A stretch of 45,959 nucleotides of DNA from Candidatus Sulfuritelmatomonas gaucii (GCA_900290245.1 OKRB01000094.1:18217-64175), one strand, 5' to 3'. Shown: positions 26,361-36,510, numbered from the stretch's first letter. The notes: a model not told the origin generated them from the sequence alone. A program made the numbers and translations.

Positions 26361-26396
26361 CGTAAACGATTTCGGTCTTTTCCGTAAACGATTTCG
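26361..26396 (-). promoter_or_regulatory. Double LacI/CRE-like operator
   Basis: CGTAAACGATTTCG occurs twice, identically, at 26361-26374 and 26383-26396, 22 bp apart (two helical turns). On the minus strand each reads as GAAATCGTTTAC, which fits the LacI-family core GAAAnCGnTTnC with a central CG. They lie 20-55 bp before the isomerase-like start codon, in the 5' leader or promoter. A dimer-of-dimers or two dimers could bind the same face of the helix. Confidence 0.7.
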
Positions 26397-26487
26397 AAGC
26401 CCATACAAAATATACACCCGGGACGCAAGAGGCAGCTTCTCCTGGAGCGAAGGTTCCTGCCCGATAGAACGACTGGGCCCAATTACC

Positions 26488-27486
26488 ATGGAAAAGGACC
26501 GCCATTGGGGGAGCACCCAGGCGGAAACGATGCCGCGGAATCAAGAACGACTGCATATCGTGTCGCGGGGAGGCGCACCGGCGGGGAAGCTCGCCAGTGA
26601 CGGGCGCAACCGGCACGAGCGGCGCACAGTCTCCGGGCGCTGGCTGCTGACTGCGCTGGTTTTGGCGATTGGCGCTGCGGCGCTTTGCGGATGGTTCTCC
26701 TTGTGTCTGTTGTTCTGGCAGGGGAACTGGCAATTGCTCTACCATCCGTCCGCCAATGTCACGCGCACGCCTTCGAGCGTTGGCCTGCAGTTTGAATCCA
26801 TCCAATTCGCAGTCACCGATACGGGTGTGCCGCGGTTGAGTGGATGGTGGATTGCCGCTCCGCCCGACGCTCCGTATCGCCGCTTCACCGTTCTTTATCT
26901 TCATGACCAGAAGGGAAATCTCAGCGATACCGTCGCCGCGCTGGCGCAGCTGCATGCTGTCGGTGTGAACGTGCTGGCCTTCGATTACCGCGGTTACGGG
27001 CAGAGCCAATTCACCAGGCCCAGCGAAGCGCACTGGCGCGAGGATGCCGACTGGGCGCTCGCCTACCTGGCCGGCACCCGCCATATAAATTCTGGGAAAA
27101 TCGTGCTCGATGGCGCGGGCCTGGGAGCCGACCTGGCATTGGAAGTTGCCGCAGCTCACCCGGAACTGGCGGGGGTGATTTTGATCTCGCCCACTCATGA
27201 GCCGTTGAACGCGGTCTTCACGGATCCGCGTGCGCGCCTGGTTCCGGCGCATATGCTGGTGCGCGATCACTACGATCTAGATGCAGCGGCAGAGGCGGTG
27301 CGAATTCCAGTGCTGCGGTTCGAGCAGGAGAGTGCGGCGCGTCAGGCCGGTGCGGTGACGGAGATGGAAGCGTACGAAAAGGTGGAGGGGAGCAAGATGC
27401 TGGTCTGGCTCGGTCCTGCTGCGCAGGGCGATCAACAATTCGCGGATGCGTGTTCGCGGTGGCTCGACAATCTGCCAGCACATTGA
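26488..27486 (+). CDS. Membrane-anchored alpha/beta hydrolase-like protein, degenerate active site
   Basis: 332 residues from ATG 26488; ATG 26530 is an alternative and the upstream frame, which crosses the operators, is rejected. A Lys/Arg-rich start is followed by one membrane helix (WLLTALVLAIGAAALCGWFS, then LCLLFW). The outer part has the BEM46/FrsA-like pattern LLYHPSANVTRTPSSVGLQFE, W-W-I-A-A-P, L-Y-L-H-D-Q-K-G-N and VNVLAFDYRGYGQS. The nucleophile elbow expected as G-x-S-x-G reads G-A-G-L-G, so the catalytic Ser is Gly, the oxyanion-hole HGNAGN reads HDQKGN, and the usual Asp and His loops are not recognisable. It is likely non-catalytic: a scaffold, sensor or sugar/lipid-binding protein. 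Divergent from the isomerase gene. Confidence 0.8.
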   Translation: MEKDRHWGSTQAETMPRNQERLHIVSRGGAPAGKLASDGRNRHERRTVSGRWLLTALVLAIGAAALCGWFSLCLLFWQGNWQLLYHPSANVTRTPSSVGLQFESIQFAVTDTGVPRLSGWWIAAPPDAPYRRFTVLYLHDQKGNLSDTVAALAQLHAVGVNVLAFDYRGYGQSQFTRPSEAHWREDADWALAYLAGTRHINSGKIVLDGAGLGADLALEVAAAHPELAGVILISPTHEPLNAVFTDPRARLVPAHMLVRDHYDLDAAAEAVRIPVLRFEQESAARQAGAVTEMEAYEKVEGSKMLVWLGPAAQGDQQFADACSRWLDNLPAH

Positions 27487-27508
27487 ATTGCGTTCTCTGT
27501 TCGCTCGG

Positions 27509-28438
27509 TCAGCGCACGATGTCCCGATGCAGCGCCTTCACTTGGTAGCCGGCCTTCTGGAGGCGTTCGCCGATCTCTTCAGCCATCATCACGCTTCGAT
27601 GCTGGCCGCCGGTACAGCCGAACGCAACCGTCAGGTAGCTCTTCCCTTCCTCCACATAATGCGGAAGCAGGTAGAGCATCAGCTTTGTGACGCGATCGAG
27701 AAACTCCCCGGTCTGCGGAAATCCTCGGACATAGGCGGCAACTTTGGGATCAAGCCCGGTCTTTTTGCGGAATTCCGGCACAAAGTGCGGATTGGGAAGA
27801 AAACGCACATCGAAAACCATATCCGCGTCAAGAGGAACGCCGTTCTTGAAGCCGAAGCTCAAGCAGGAAACCAGAAGCCGCTTTGATTCCTTTTCGCGGC
27901 CGAAGCGGGCGAGAATGTCCGCGCGCAACTCGTGAACGTTGAAGTTTGAGGTGTCGATCAGCGTGTCGGCGACATTGCGGATCGGATCCAGCAGTTGCCG
28001 CTCTTCCACGATCGAGCGCCATACCGTTTCCGACTGGCCCAGCGGATGGGGGCGTCGCGTTTCGGAAAAGCGACGGACCAGCACAGAGTCCTGCGCATCG
28101 AGAAAAACCACGCGCGTGCGCAGCAGCTTTCTTATGCTCTTCAGCACTTCAGGCAAACGATCGAGGGTCGCGCCCTCGCGAACGTCCACGACAATGGCAG
28201 CCTGTTCCACCTCGCGCGATGCGCTGACCAGGGTAGAAAAATCGGGCAGCAGTTCCAGCGGCAAATTGTCAACACAGTGATAGCCCAGATCCTCAAAAGC
28301 TTTGAGTGCCGAAGCCTTGCCTGCCCCGGAGATCCCGGTCACAATCACCAGCTCCTTGGCAGGCTTTCCATTCGGCCCCTGCTTGCGGCGGGCCGCTGGC
28401 GGCTTGGCCGCATTCTGTGTGGGCTTTTTCGACGTCAT
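27509..28438 (-). CDS. rapZ: RNase adapter/UDP-sugar-binding protein RapZ (YvcJ family)
   Basis: 309 residues from ATG 28438; the long open frame upstream belongs to the previous gene's shadow. The N-terminal P-loop reads TGISGAGKA (residues 34-42), followed by KAFEDLGYHCVDNLP, the family signature. The C-terminal domain has VSCLSFGFKNGVPLDADMVF, D-V-R-F-L-P-N-P-H, G-F-P-Q-T-G-E-F and GCTGGQHRSV. In gammaproteobacteria RapZ binds glucosamine-6-phosphate and guides RNase E to GlmZ; in others it binds nucleotide and signals cell-wall status. Oddity: the last Walker-A residue (Ser/Thr) is Ala, so phosphate binding may be altered. It lies 31 bp downstream of the GGDEF/EAL gene. In many bacteria rapZ is in a locus with hpf, as here. 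Confidence 0.93.
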   Translation of the reverse strand: MTSKKPTQNAAKPPAARRKQGPNGKPAKELVIVTGISGAGKASALKAFEDLGYHCVDNLPLELLPDFSTLVSASREVEQAAIVVDVREGATLDRLPEVLKSIRKLLRTRVVFLDAQDSVLVRRFSETRRPHPLGQSETVWRSIVEERQLLDPIRNVADTLIDTSNFNVHELRADILARFGREKESKRLLVSCLSFGFKNGVPLDADMVFDVRFLPNPHFVPEFRKKTGLDPKVAAYVRGFPQTGEFLDRVTKLMLYLLPHYVEEGKSYLTVAFGCTGGQHRSVMMAEEIGERLQKAGYQVKALHRDIVR

Positions 28439-28469
28439 TGGATTTATGCTACACCGGCGGCCACGGCGT

Positions 28470-30530
28470 TCACGCTCCCTTGGGGAGCGCCCAGTATCCA
28501 GCTTCCGCAAGATCGAGAGCGTCATCCGGATCCAACGCCGCCGAAAACAGCGGCCCTTGCCCCAGCGCGCAACCCATGTGAGCCAGCGCAGTGAGTTGCT
28601 CCTGCGTCTGAATTCCCTGGGCGACAATCTGCAAGCCGAGCGTGTTGCCAAGCCGAACCAGCGATTCCAGCACAACTGTCTGGCGGCCAGCGGAAACCGC
28701 TGCAGCAGTCAGGCGGGGAGCTAGTTTCACCATGGCCACGGGCAGCTGAACTAGGTAATTCAAAGGTGCGAGGCTGCTTCCAAAATCGTCAACGGCCACG
28801 CGCATTTGCCAATCCGCCAGCCGTTGCAGAACGGCCACTGCCGCATCGGGATCTTCGTTGAATGCGCTTTCAGGAGCCTCAAACAGCAGCCGCGATGGAT
28901 CAGCGCCGCTGGTGGCGAGAATCCGCATTAAATGCGTAATCAGATCGGGATGATAAAGCTGCCGGCGCGTCAGGTTGATGGCCAGGGTGACGTCCTGCTG
29001 CGGCAGGCGATCGCTTAAGGCACGCTGCTCAGCACAAACTGCTTCGAGAGTTTCCCGCACAAGCAGAATCGACATGCCCGCGTCTTCAGCCATCGCATAC
29101 AGGTCTTGCAAGCTCTCAATGGAGCCGTCGGCGCGGCGCAGGCGGAGGAATGCTTCAAACCCTTCCAGCTTGCCGTCAGCAAGGCGGTAAATGGGCTCAT
29201 ATTGGAATGCGAATTGTCGCTTTTCAACGGCAGAGCGTAGCTCGCGCTCCCGCTCCTTCTGGCTGGTGACAACCACTTCGAGGTGCTTGTCGAAGATCTC
29301 GTATCGGCCGCGGCCTGCCTGTTTGGCGCGGTACAACGCGAAGTCGGCGTCGCGCAGAAGAAGCTCCGGTGTGGAGTGTTCTGCGCCGGCCATGGCTGCA
29401 CCGATGCTCGCGTCGGCGTGGACAGCCCGCCCATACACCTCGAAGGGCCGCTCCAGTTCACGCAGGATGCGGGCAGCTACGATCTCGAGATCGGACGCTG
29501 TGAGAATGTCCGCCACCAGGACGGCAAACTCGTCTCCACCCAGCCGCGCTGCCGAGTCCTCCGGCCGCAGCGTGGCGCGGAGCCGGCCGGCAACGCCGGT
29601 CAGCAGCACGTCTCCCGCTGCATGACCCAGTTCATCGTTCACTTCCTTGAAGTGGTCCAGGTCCAGATAAAGCACTCCGCAGCCGTAGTCGGGATTGCGC
29701 AGGCGGCGGCTCAGAGTCAGGTTCATGCGGTCGAGAAACAGCGCCCGGTTCGGCAATCCCGTCAGCACGTCATGCATGGCGTCATGCTGCAACTTTTTTT
29801 CCGTGTCGCGATGCTCACCGATGTCGCGGAACGTGAACACGTGGCCCACTTTGGCGCCGTTCACGAGCAGCGGCGCGATCTGCAGGCTCACGTCGACCAA
29901 TTCGCCCACCTTGTTCGAGCGCACCGTCTCGATCGTTACGGACCCATGCTCCTCGACGGCTTTCAGTGAAGCGGCGTTCTCGTTGAATCGCGTCTCCGGC
30001 ACGATGAGTTCCCGAAGGCTGCCCCCACCGGCCTCTTCGGCTGTGTAGCCAAACATCCGGGTAAAGGCGGGATTGGTATAGAGGACATGATTTTCATGCT
30101 CGATGGCCACGGCTTCGGGAAGGCTCGCAAGTACGTCTTCCATTAACTGCGATTTGGGGGCGGCGGGCTCGCGTCCGATCGGATGGGCCACAATCACGCC
30201 CTCGCGCCGCTCGGCATTCAGGACGCTGTATGTGCCCTCGATCGGCAACAACTTGCCATCGCTGGTTCGCAGAGAAGCGTGAAAGGGTTTGCCGCGTCGC
30301 GTGCGGGTCAAAGGCGTCTGCGGCTCCGCCGTGCCGGGGAGAAGTCCCCAAAACAGGTCCTCAACCGAGCGCTCAACCCACTTGCCCTCGGTCACTCCCA
30401 GCGCTTCGCGCGCCTCGGCATTGGCAAGAGTAATTTTTCCCGCGCGTTCCAGAAGGACCAGCACTGGAAGGGCGTCGAGAACCTCCTGCCTGGCATCAGG
30501 ATTCGCGTTTTCGTGAAGATTCAATTTCAT
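28470..30530 (-). CDS. PAS-GGDEF-EAL protein, active cyclase, degenerate EAL
   Basis: 686 residues from ATG 30530, with GGGAGG just upstream. Two PAS domains come first (about 10-120 and 130-240; the second contains NHVLYTNPAFTRMFGYTAEEA and VFTFRDIGEHRDTE), with no membrane segment. The GGDEF domain spans about 250-420: LTGLPNRALFLDR, LDLDHFKEVNDELGHAAGD and an intact GGDEF at 331-335. RPED at 322-325, five residues before GGDEF, is an intact inhibitory RxxD site. The EAL domain (about 430-670) is degenerate: EAF at 459-461 instead of EAL, and VAQGIQT where VAEGVET is expected, so the catalytic-site Glu is Gln (about 638). DD (581-582) and Lys (602) remain. It probably makes c-di-GMP and does not degrade it. 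Located between hpf and rapZ. Confidence 0.93.
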   Translation of the reverse strand: MKLNLHENANPDARQEVLDALPVLVLLERAGKITLANAEAREALGVTEGKWVERSVEDLFWGLLPGTAEPQTPLTRTRRGKPFHASLRTSDGKLLPIEGTYSVLNAERREGVIVAHPIGREPAAPKSQLMEDVLASLPEAVAIEHENHVLYTNPAFTRMFGYTAEEAGGGSLRELIVPETRFNENAASLKAVEEHGSVTIETVRSNKVGELVDVSLQIAPLLVNGAKVGHVFTFRDIGEHRDTEKKLQHDAMHDVLTGLPNRALFLDRMNLTLSRRLRNPDYGCGVLYLDLDHFKEVNDELGHAAGDVLLTGVAGRLRATLRPEDSAARLGGDEFAVLVADILTASDLEIVAARILRELERPFEVYGRAVHADASIGAAMAGAEHSTPELLLRDADFALYRAKQAGRGRYEIFDKHLEVVVTSQKERERELRSAVEKRQFAFQYEPIYRLADGKLEGFEAFLRLRRADGSIESLQDLYAMAEDAGMSILLVRETLEAVCAEQRALSDRLPQQDVTLAINLTRRQLYHPDLITHLMRILATSGADPSRLLFEAPESAFNEDPDAAVAVLQRLADWQMRVAVDDFGSSLAPLNYLVQLPVAMVKLAPRLTAAAVSAGRQTVVLESLVRLGNTLGLQIVAQGIQTQEQLTALAHMGCALGQGPLFSAALDPDDALDLAEAGYWALPKGA

Positions 30531-30691
30531 GGCCTCCCGGGAACCGCCGCAAAGCCTGCTCGCGCAGGAGCATGGATCGGCATGAACCCGGCCCTTGATG
30601 GAGCCCTGCCATATCTCAGATCGTATGCGGCGGGGTTGCCCTTCAACCATCCCCAAAACCGGTCAACGGGTGCAACCAAAGTCATTTCAAT

Positions 30692-30768
30692 GGGTCAGGG
30701 GTCAGAGGTCAGGTGTCAATGATTCGGGGGTCGAGGGCTAAGCCATCAGCTCTCAGCTTCCAGCCTCG
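30692..30768. repeat. Heptanucleotide array F, 11 units, overlapping the hpf stop
   Basis: Units drift along the array: GGGTCAG, GGGTCAG, AGGTCAG ... AGGGCTA, AGCCATC, AGCTCTC, AGCTTCC, AGCCTCG. The last units are the 3' end of the hpf coding region, so the residues L-E-A-E-S and the stop are encoded by the array. The rest of the 215-bp gap 30531-30745 holds no other recognised feature. Confidence 0.82.
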
Positions 30769-31387
30769 GGCGCTCCATTTGGCCGTCGCGCCGGCGATGC
30801 AGCACAAACGTGTCTCCCGATGCGGTGCGGAAGATCAGCAGATCGCGGTCACGAAACTCGGCATCTTTGACGGCTTCCTCAATGGTCATCGGCTTAATCG
30901 AAATAGCATCGCCGCTTTTAATGACGTGCGGCTCAACCACTGTGGCGCGCGACGGAAAGGAATGAACCGCAATGGATGCTCGCGCATGACCTGCCAACTT
31001 GGATGGTTTCTCTTCCTCGGGCTCGGCCAGGGGATCGACGCGCGTCTTGGGCCGCGCAACTGGTGGAGCAGTGAGCATTTTGTCGACTCTGGGAAGACGT
31101 TTGTTCACCAGGCGCCGGTCCCGGTAACGATGGGCCTGGTGCTCGGCGTGCGCCATTGCCTCGCGAAGCGCTGCAAGCGGCGTGCCGGCCTTTCCCGTGG
31201 CAGCGATTTTTTGCGTGCGGGCCTGCACGGTCAATTCAACGGTGTGGACGTGCCGTTGCGCGCTGAAGGTGATGCTGGCGCGGGCCGTCCGGCCGAGAAC
31301 CCGGCCGATGCGCTCCATCCCTTCTTCAGCCTGCGTGCGAAGTGCTCTGGAGATTTGCCCTTTCCTTCCGGTCATTGCCACATCCAT
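30746..31387 (-). CDS. hpf: Ribosome hibernation promoting factor, long form
   Basis: 213 residues from ATG 31387, with a GGAGGG ribosome site six bases before; the frame upstream of it covers repeat DNA and is not coding. The N-terminal S30AE/YfiA fold runs MTGRKGQ-like start, ARASITFSAQRHVHTVELTV, then AALREAMAHAEHQAHRYRDRR. A Pro/Glu/Lys-rich linker (about 110-145) leads to the C-terminal dimerisation domain: K-P-M-T-I-E-E-A-V-K-D-A, DLLIFRTASGDTFVLHRRRDGQ. Long HPF binds the 30S decoding region and pairs 70S ribosomes into silent 100S dimers in stationary phase. The last residues (ERPRLEAES) come from heptad array F and are not part of the conserved fold. Downstream neighbours are the GGDEF/EAL gene and rapZ. 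Confidence 0.92.
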   Translation of the reverse strand: MDVAMTGRKGQISRALRTQAEEGMERIGRVLGRTARASITFSAQRHVHTVELTVQARTQKIAATGKAGTPLAALREAMAHAEHQAHRYRDRRLVNKRLPRVDKMLTAPPVARPKTRVDPLAEPEEEKPSKLAGHARASIAVHSFPSRATVVEPHVIKSGDAISIKPMTIEEAVKDAEFRDRDLLIFRTASGDTFVLHRRRDGQMERPRLEAES

Positions 31388-31453
31388 GGTTGCCCTCCGC
31401 GTTGAAACATCACCCGGCACCCGATGCGGGCGTTGGTGGAGCACAGTATATGC

Positions 31454-31495
31454 CGAAGCAGCTTCCAGCTTCCAGCCTCTGGCTGCCAGCTTGTT
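31454..31495. repeat. Heptanucleotide array G, 5-6 units
   Basis: AGCTTCC, AGCTTCC, AGCCTCT, GGCTGCC, AGCTTGT (31461-31495), with CCGAAGC before. It is about 65 bp upstream of the hpf start, in the hpf-fabH gap, and the only array not directly next to a stop codon. Confidence 0.8.
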
Positions 31496-31603
31496 GATTT
31501 TTGACGTCTGGTGATGGGCATTGGCGGGAAGTTCTTTCACAACGGAATCTGCTTAGAGCCATATTCCGTGTCAGCACTCCCGTCAAAATGCAGAGCGACC
31601 GGG

Positions 31604-31624
31604 CTAGAAGCTAGGAGCTAGCAG
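31604..31624. repeat. Heptanucleotide array H, 3 units
   Basis: CTAGAAG, CTAGGAG, CTAGCAG, seven bases downstream of the fabH stop on the minus strand. Short, but same register and motif as the other arrays. Confidence 0.7.
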
Positions 31625-31631
31625 CCGTTTT

Positions 31632-32648
31632 TCAGATCTCCCAGCGAAGCAGGACAGTGCCCACCGTAAACCCTGCGCCCACAGCAGCCAGCAGCACCAG
31701 GTCGCCTTTTTTCAGCTTGCCTTCTTCGATGGCCGTCTCCATGGCCAGGGGAATGGTTCCGGACGAAGTGTTGCCATATTTTTCGATATTGATAATGACG
31801 CGGTCAGGGTCCATTCCCAGGCGGTCAGCGGTAGCAGTGATGATGCGTTTGTTGGCCTGGTGAGGAATAAAGCATCCCAGGTCGGCGCCGGTTACGCCGT
31901 TGCGCTCCAGCAGCGCTGCCGTCAGTTCGGCCATTTTTCGCACAGCGAACTTGTACACCGCCGGCCCGTCCTGGTGGATAAAGTGCATCTTCTTGTCGAC
32001 GGTCTCGTGCGTCGACGGATTCAAGCTTCCGCCGCCCGGCATGTACAGGCTCACGCCGCCAGAGCCGTCAATCTCGTTGATGCCGTCGATAAAGCCGATC
32101 TCGCCGTCCTCGGCCGGTTCCAGCAGCACTGCCCCGCTGCCATCGCCAAAAAGTACGCACGTGGCACGGTCAGTGTAGTCGGTCATGCGCGTGTTGGCGT
32201 CAGAGCCACATATAAGCACTTTGCTATACGCGCCGCTCTCCACCATCCTCACACCCGTCTGCAGCGCGTATACAAAGCCCGAGCAGCCGGCGGAGACGTC
32301 GAATCCCCAGCAGTTTGACGCGCCAATTTTGTTTTGCACAAGCGAGGCCGTATTGGGATACATCATGTCCGGCGTGACCGTGCCCACGAGAATGACTTCC
32401 AGATCTTTAGGCCCGATGCCGCGGGCGGCGAGGCATTTTTTGGCAGCCTCGGCGCACATATCACTCACACCCAGTCCCTTGGCCAGCACGTGCCGCGTCT
32501 TAATCCCGGTGCGCTCCGTGATCCACTGGTCGCTGGTCTCCACCATTTTTTCCAGGTCTTGATTCGTAATCACATCGGGAGGAACGTAGGTTCCGAGCGC
32601 GGAAATCTTGGCGCGCCGGCCCACCACGGGGCGAACGGTCAGGCTCAA
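31632..32648 (-). CDS. fabH: 3-oxoacyl-ACP synthase III (beta-ketoacyl-ACP synthase III)
   Basis: 338 residues, ATG 32648 with AAGGAGAA just before it. The catalytic triad is complete: Cys122 in [12 protein letters not shown], His263 in [10 protein letters not shown] and Asn293 in [12 protein letters not shown]. The start ([21 protein letters not shown]) and [12 protein letters not shown] are typical. It condenses acetyl-CoA (or a branched-chain acyl-CoA) with malonyl-ACP in the first step of fatty-acid chain building in the cytoplasm. In Acidobacteria, where iso-branched lipids are common, branched primers are plausible. It stands upstream of hpf on the same strand with a 244-bp gap; array H follows its stop directly. 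Confidence 0.96.
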   Translation of the reverse strand: MSLTVRPVVGRRAKISALGTYVPPDVITNQDLEKMVETSDQWITERTGIKTRHVLAKGLGVSDMCAEAAKKCLAARGIGPKDLEVILVGTVTPDMMYPNTASLVQNKIGASNCWGFDVSAGCSGFVYALQTGVRMVESGAYSKVLICGSDANTRMTDYTDRATCVLFGDGSGAVLLEPAEDGEIGFIDGINEIDGSGGVSLYMPGGGSLNPSTHETVDKKMHFIHQDGPAVYKFAVRKMAELTAALLERNGVTGADLGCFIPHQANKRIITATADRLGMDPDRVIINIEKYGNTSSGTIPLAMETAIEEGKLKKGDLVLLAAVGAGFTVGTVLLRWEI

Positions 32649-32769
32649 TGCATTTCTCCTTGCGGCACACGCTCCGGCGGGGGACCGGTTCGCCGCTGTC
32701 GGTTCAAAGACGATCCACGATGAATGCTGTCGGACCCAATGAATAGAAGCGCCAACGGCGCCAAAAAAG

Positions 32770-32865
32770 TACCGGGTTACCTACTGCGCCCGTACGAGCC
32801 CGTTACCGTTGCTTCCTTCCGGACCTGGCGGGGTTGGCGGGATTACGTCGCGTAGGACCCGGCAC
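32770..32865 (-). ncRNA. ffs: Signal recognition particle RNA (4.5S, small bacterial type)
   Basis: Read on the minus strand, the region contains the invariant apical loop sequence CAGGTCCGGAAGGAAGCAAC. The ends pair: CCGGGT near the 5' end with ACCCGG near the 3' end, then CCTAC with GTAGG, giving one long hairpin of about 95 nt, the size of 4.5S RNA. A run of six T (32763-32768 on the minus strand) directly follows the closing stem and serves as terminator. It would bind Ffh for co-translational membrane targeting. The ends are estimated to within a few bases from pairing and from the -10 box. Confidence 0.93.
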
Positions 32866-32871
32866 TTGTTG

Positions 32872-32880
32872 ATTTTAGCA
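32872..32880 (-). promoter_or_regulatory. Extended -10 promoter for the SRP RNA
   Basis: On the minus strand TGCTAAAAT gives an extended -10 (TGn + TAAAAT, 5/6 to TATAAT). A start about seven bases later falls at 32865, where the SRP RNA stem begins. No convincing -35, as expected for extended -10 promoters. Confidence 0.55.
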
Positions 32881-32908
32881 CTCGCACCGATATTGGCATC
32901 GAAGCAAA

Positions 32909-32932
32909 GGCCCATCCAAATCTGGATGGGCT
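32909..32932 (-). terminator. Likely katG terminator hairpin
   Basis: A 9-bp stem (GCCCATCCA / TGGATGGGC) with a four-base loop at 32910-32931, about 100 bp after the katG stop on the minus strand, followed by the T-rich CCTTTGCTT. The U-tract is weak, so moderate confidence. The SRP RNA promoter starts just beyond. Confidence 0.45.
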
Positions 32933-33027
32933 GTGAGTGTTTCATGCAGTGAAAGGGGAAGATCTTGTTTCGTCGCCGCAGAGACTCGCCAAGCTGCATC
33001 CGGGATGGAGATCAGCCAGTCGAAGCG

Positions 33028-35283
<2,256 letters not shown>

Positions 35284-35294
35284 TTAGTGGATTT

Positions 35295-35300
35295 AGTATA
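35295..35300 (-). promoter_or_regulatory. Probable katG -10 box
   Basis: TATACT on the minus strand (35295-35300), 38 bp before the katG start codon. A TTGACA (minus strand, 35333-35338) lies 32 bp upstream, too far to be its -35; the -35 element at the right spacing is weak, as expected for a promoter needing an activator such as OxyR. Confidence 0.4.
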
Positions 35301-35427
35301 GGAGCCCCGGCGCCGAGCCGAACGCGCGATCCTGTCAATAACTGCGGATGTTTCATGCCATCGAAGACCGGCCTTTCATGTACCGCCACGATTGAGACTA
35401 GACCCAGCGGTTCAATAAGTGAAATCG

Positions 35428-35466
35428 ATTGTTTTTACAATGACGATTGATACAAGCTATGATCAA
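35428..35466. promoter_or_regulatory. Two LysR/OxyR-type inverted repeats between katG and oxyR
   Basis: Box 1: ATTGT-TTTT-ACAAT at 35428-35441. Box 2: TTGAT-N10-ATCAA at 35447-35466, containing AGCTAT. Their centres are 22 bp apart, two helical turns, matching OxyR's four-contact tetramer footprint. They sit 20-55 bp before the oxyR start, suggesting autoregulation. They are about 130 bp from the katG -10 box, so an undetected second katG promoter nearer the boxes is possible. Confidence 0.55.
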
Positions 35467-35484
35467 AATTGAGCTGGACTTCTC

Positions 35485-36378
35485 ATGAATCTGCAGGAAC
35501 TGCGCTACTTGGTGGCTCTGGCCGAACACCGGCACTTCGGGCGGGCCGCGGAGTCGTGCCACGTAAGCCAGCCCACATTGAGCAGCCAGATCAGGAAGCT
35601 GGAAGACGAGCTGGGTGTGACGCTGCTGGAGCGCACGAACAAGCGCGTGGAACTGACGCCTGTCGGAAGCCAGATTCTGGCGCACGCTCGGGCTGCGCTG
35701 GCCGAGGCGCAGCAAATGGAGGCTGTCGCGCGCGCGTCTCGCGATCCACTCGTCGGGCCGCTCAAGCTGGGAGCCATTCCCACGCTTGCGCCTTACCTGA
35801 TGCCGCTGATGCTGAAGCCGCTGAAGCAGGCGTATCCCGGATTGACGATCGAGTTGTGGGAAGACCAGACGCGTGTGCTCATCGATGGCCTGCGCAACCA
35901 CCGGCTGGATGCCGCGCTCCTGGCCACTGCGCCCGATGCGCCGGAGATCACGGAGATTGCGCTCTTCGAAGAACCGTTGCTGGCCGTGCTGCCGCCGCGT
36001 CACAAGTTCGCAGGCGCTAGGAGCGTGGATGAGACAGCGCTTGCCGGCGAACTGCTGGTGCTGGCCGATGGCCATTGCCTTGCGAATCATGCGCTCGCCG
36101 CGTGCGGTGCGAGAAGCGGATTGCAGAGCTCGATGCAGGCGGCCACGCTGGATACGCTGGTGAACCTGGTAGCCGCCGGATATGGAGCTACGCTGATTCC
36201 TGCGCTTGCCGCCGATTCGCTCAGAAGCCGCCACATCGTATTGCGGCCGCTCGCGGGCCGTTCATCGCGAACGATCCGTCTGGCGAGCCGGCCAGGTTTC
36301 CCGCGCCCTCAAGCATTGCGCGCACTGGAAAAGGTGATCAGAAAAGCCGTGGGCACAAAACTTCCGCGTTCCGGTTGA
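35485..36378 (+). CDS. oxyR: LysR-type peroxide sensor/regulator OxyR
   Basis: 297 residues. The N-terminal winged helix is NLQELRYLVALAEHRHFGRAA, with SQPTLSSQIRKLEDELGV as the recognition part. The regulatory domain has ADGHCLANHALAACG with Cys198 and Cys207, exactly the spacing of the E. coli redox pair Cys199/Cys208 that forms a disulfide on contact with hydrogen peroxide. This pair distinguishes OxyR from other LysR proteins. It stands back to back with katG, its classical target. It should be constitutively present and activated by oxidation to turn on katG. The ribosome site is weak (CTTCTC before ATG). Confidence 0.94.
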   Translation: MNLQELRYLVALAEHRHFGRAAESCHVSQPTLSSQIRKLEDELGVTLLERTNKRVELTPVGSQILAHARAALAEAQQMEAVARASRDPLVGPLKLGAIPTLAPYLMPLMLKPLKQAYPGLTIELWEDQTRVLIDGLRNHRLDAALLATAPDAPEITEIALFEEPLLAVLPPRHKFAGARSVDETALAGELLVLADGHCLANHALAACGARSGLQSSMQAATLDTLVNLVAAGYGATLIPALAADSLRSRHIVLRPLAGRSSRTIRLASRPGFPRPQALRALEKVIRKAVGTKLPRSG

Positions 36379-36510
36379 TGGTCCGCTTTCCTGGTTTTCG
36401 TACGCTTCAGAGGAGCTTGCCGCAATGACCGGCGGATCGATGGAAATCCTGAGTTTTCGAAGTCTCGTGAATTCGGTACCCCTTATCCACAAAGGCACCT
36501 CTGATCGGCG

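Noticed and set aside
26320..26487. Coding extension of the hydrolase-like gene and, on the other strand, of the isomerase-like gene
   Set aside because: Both extensions cross the double operator and would put the two genes' coding regions over each other; later ATGs match the family starts.
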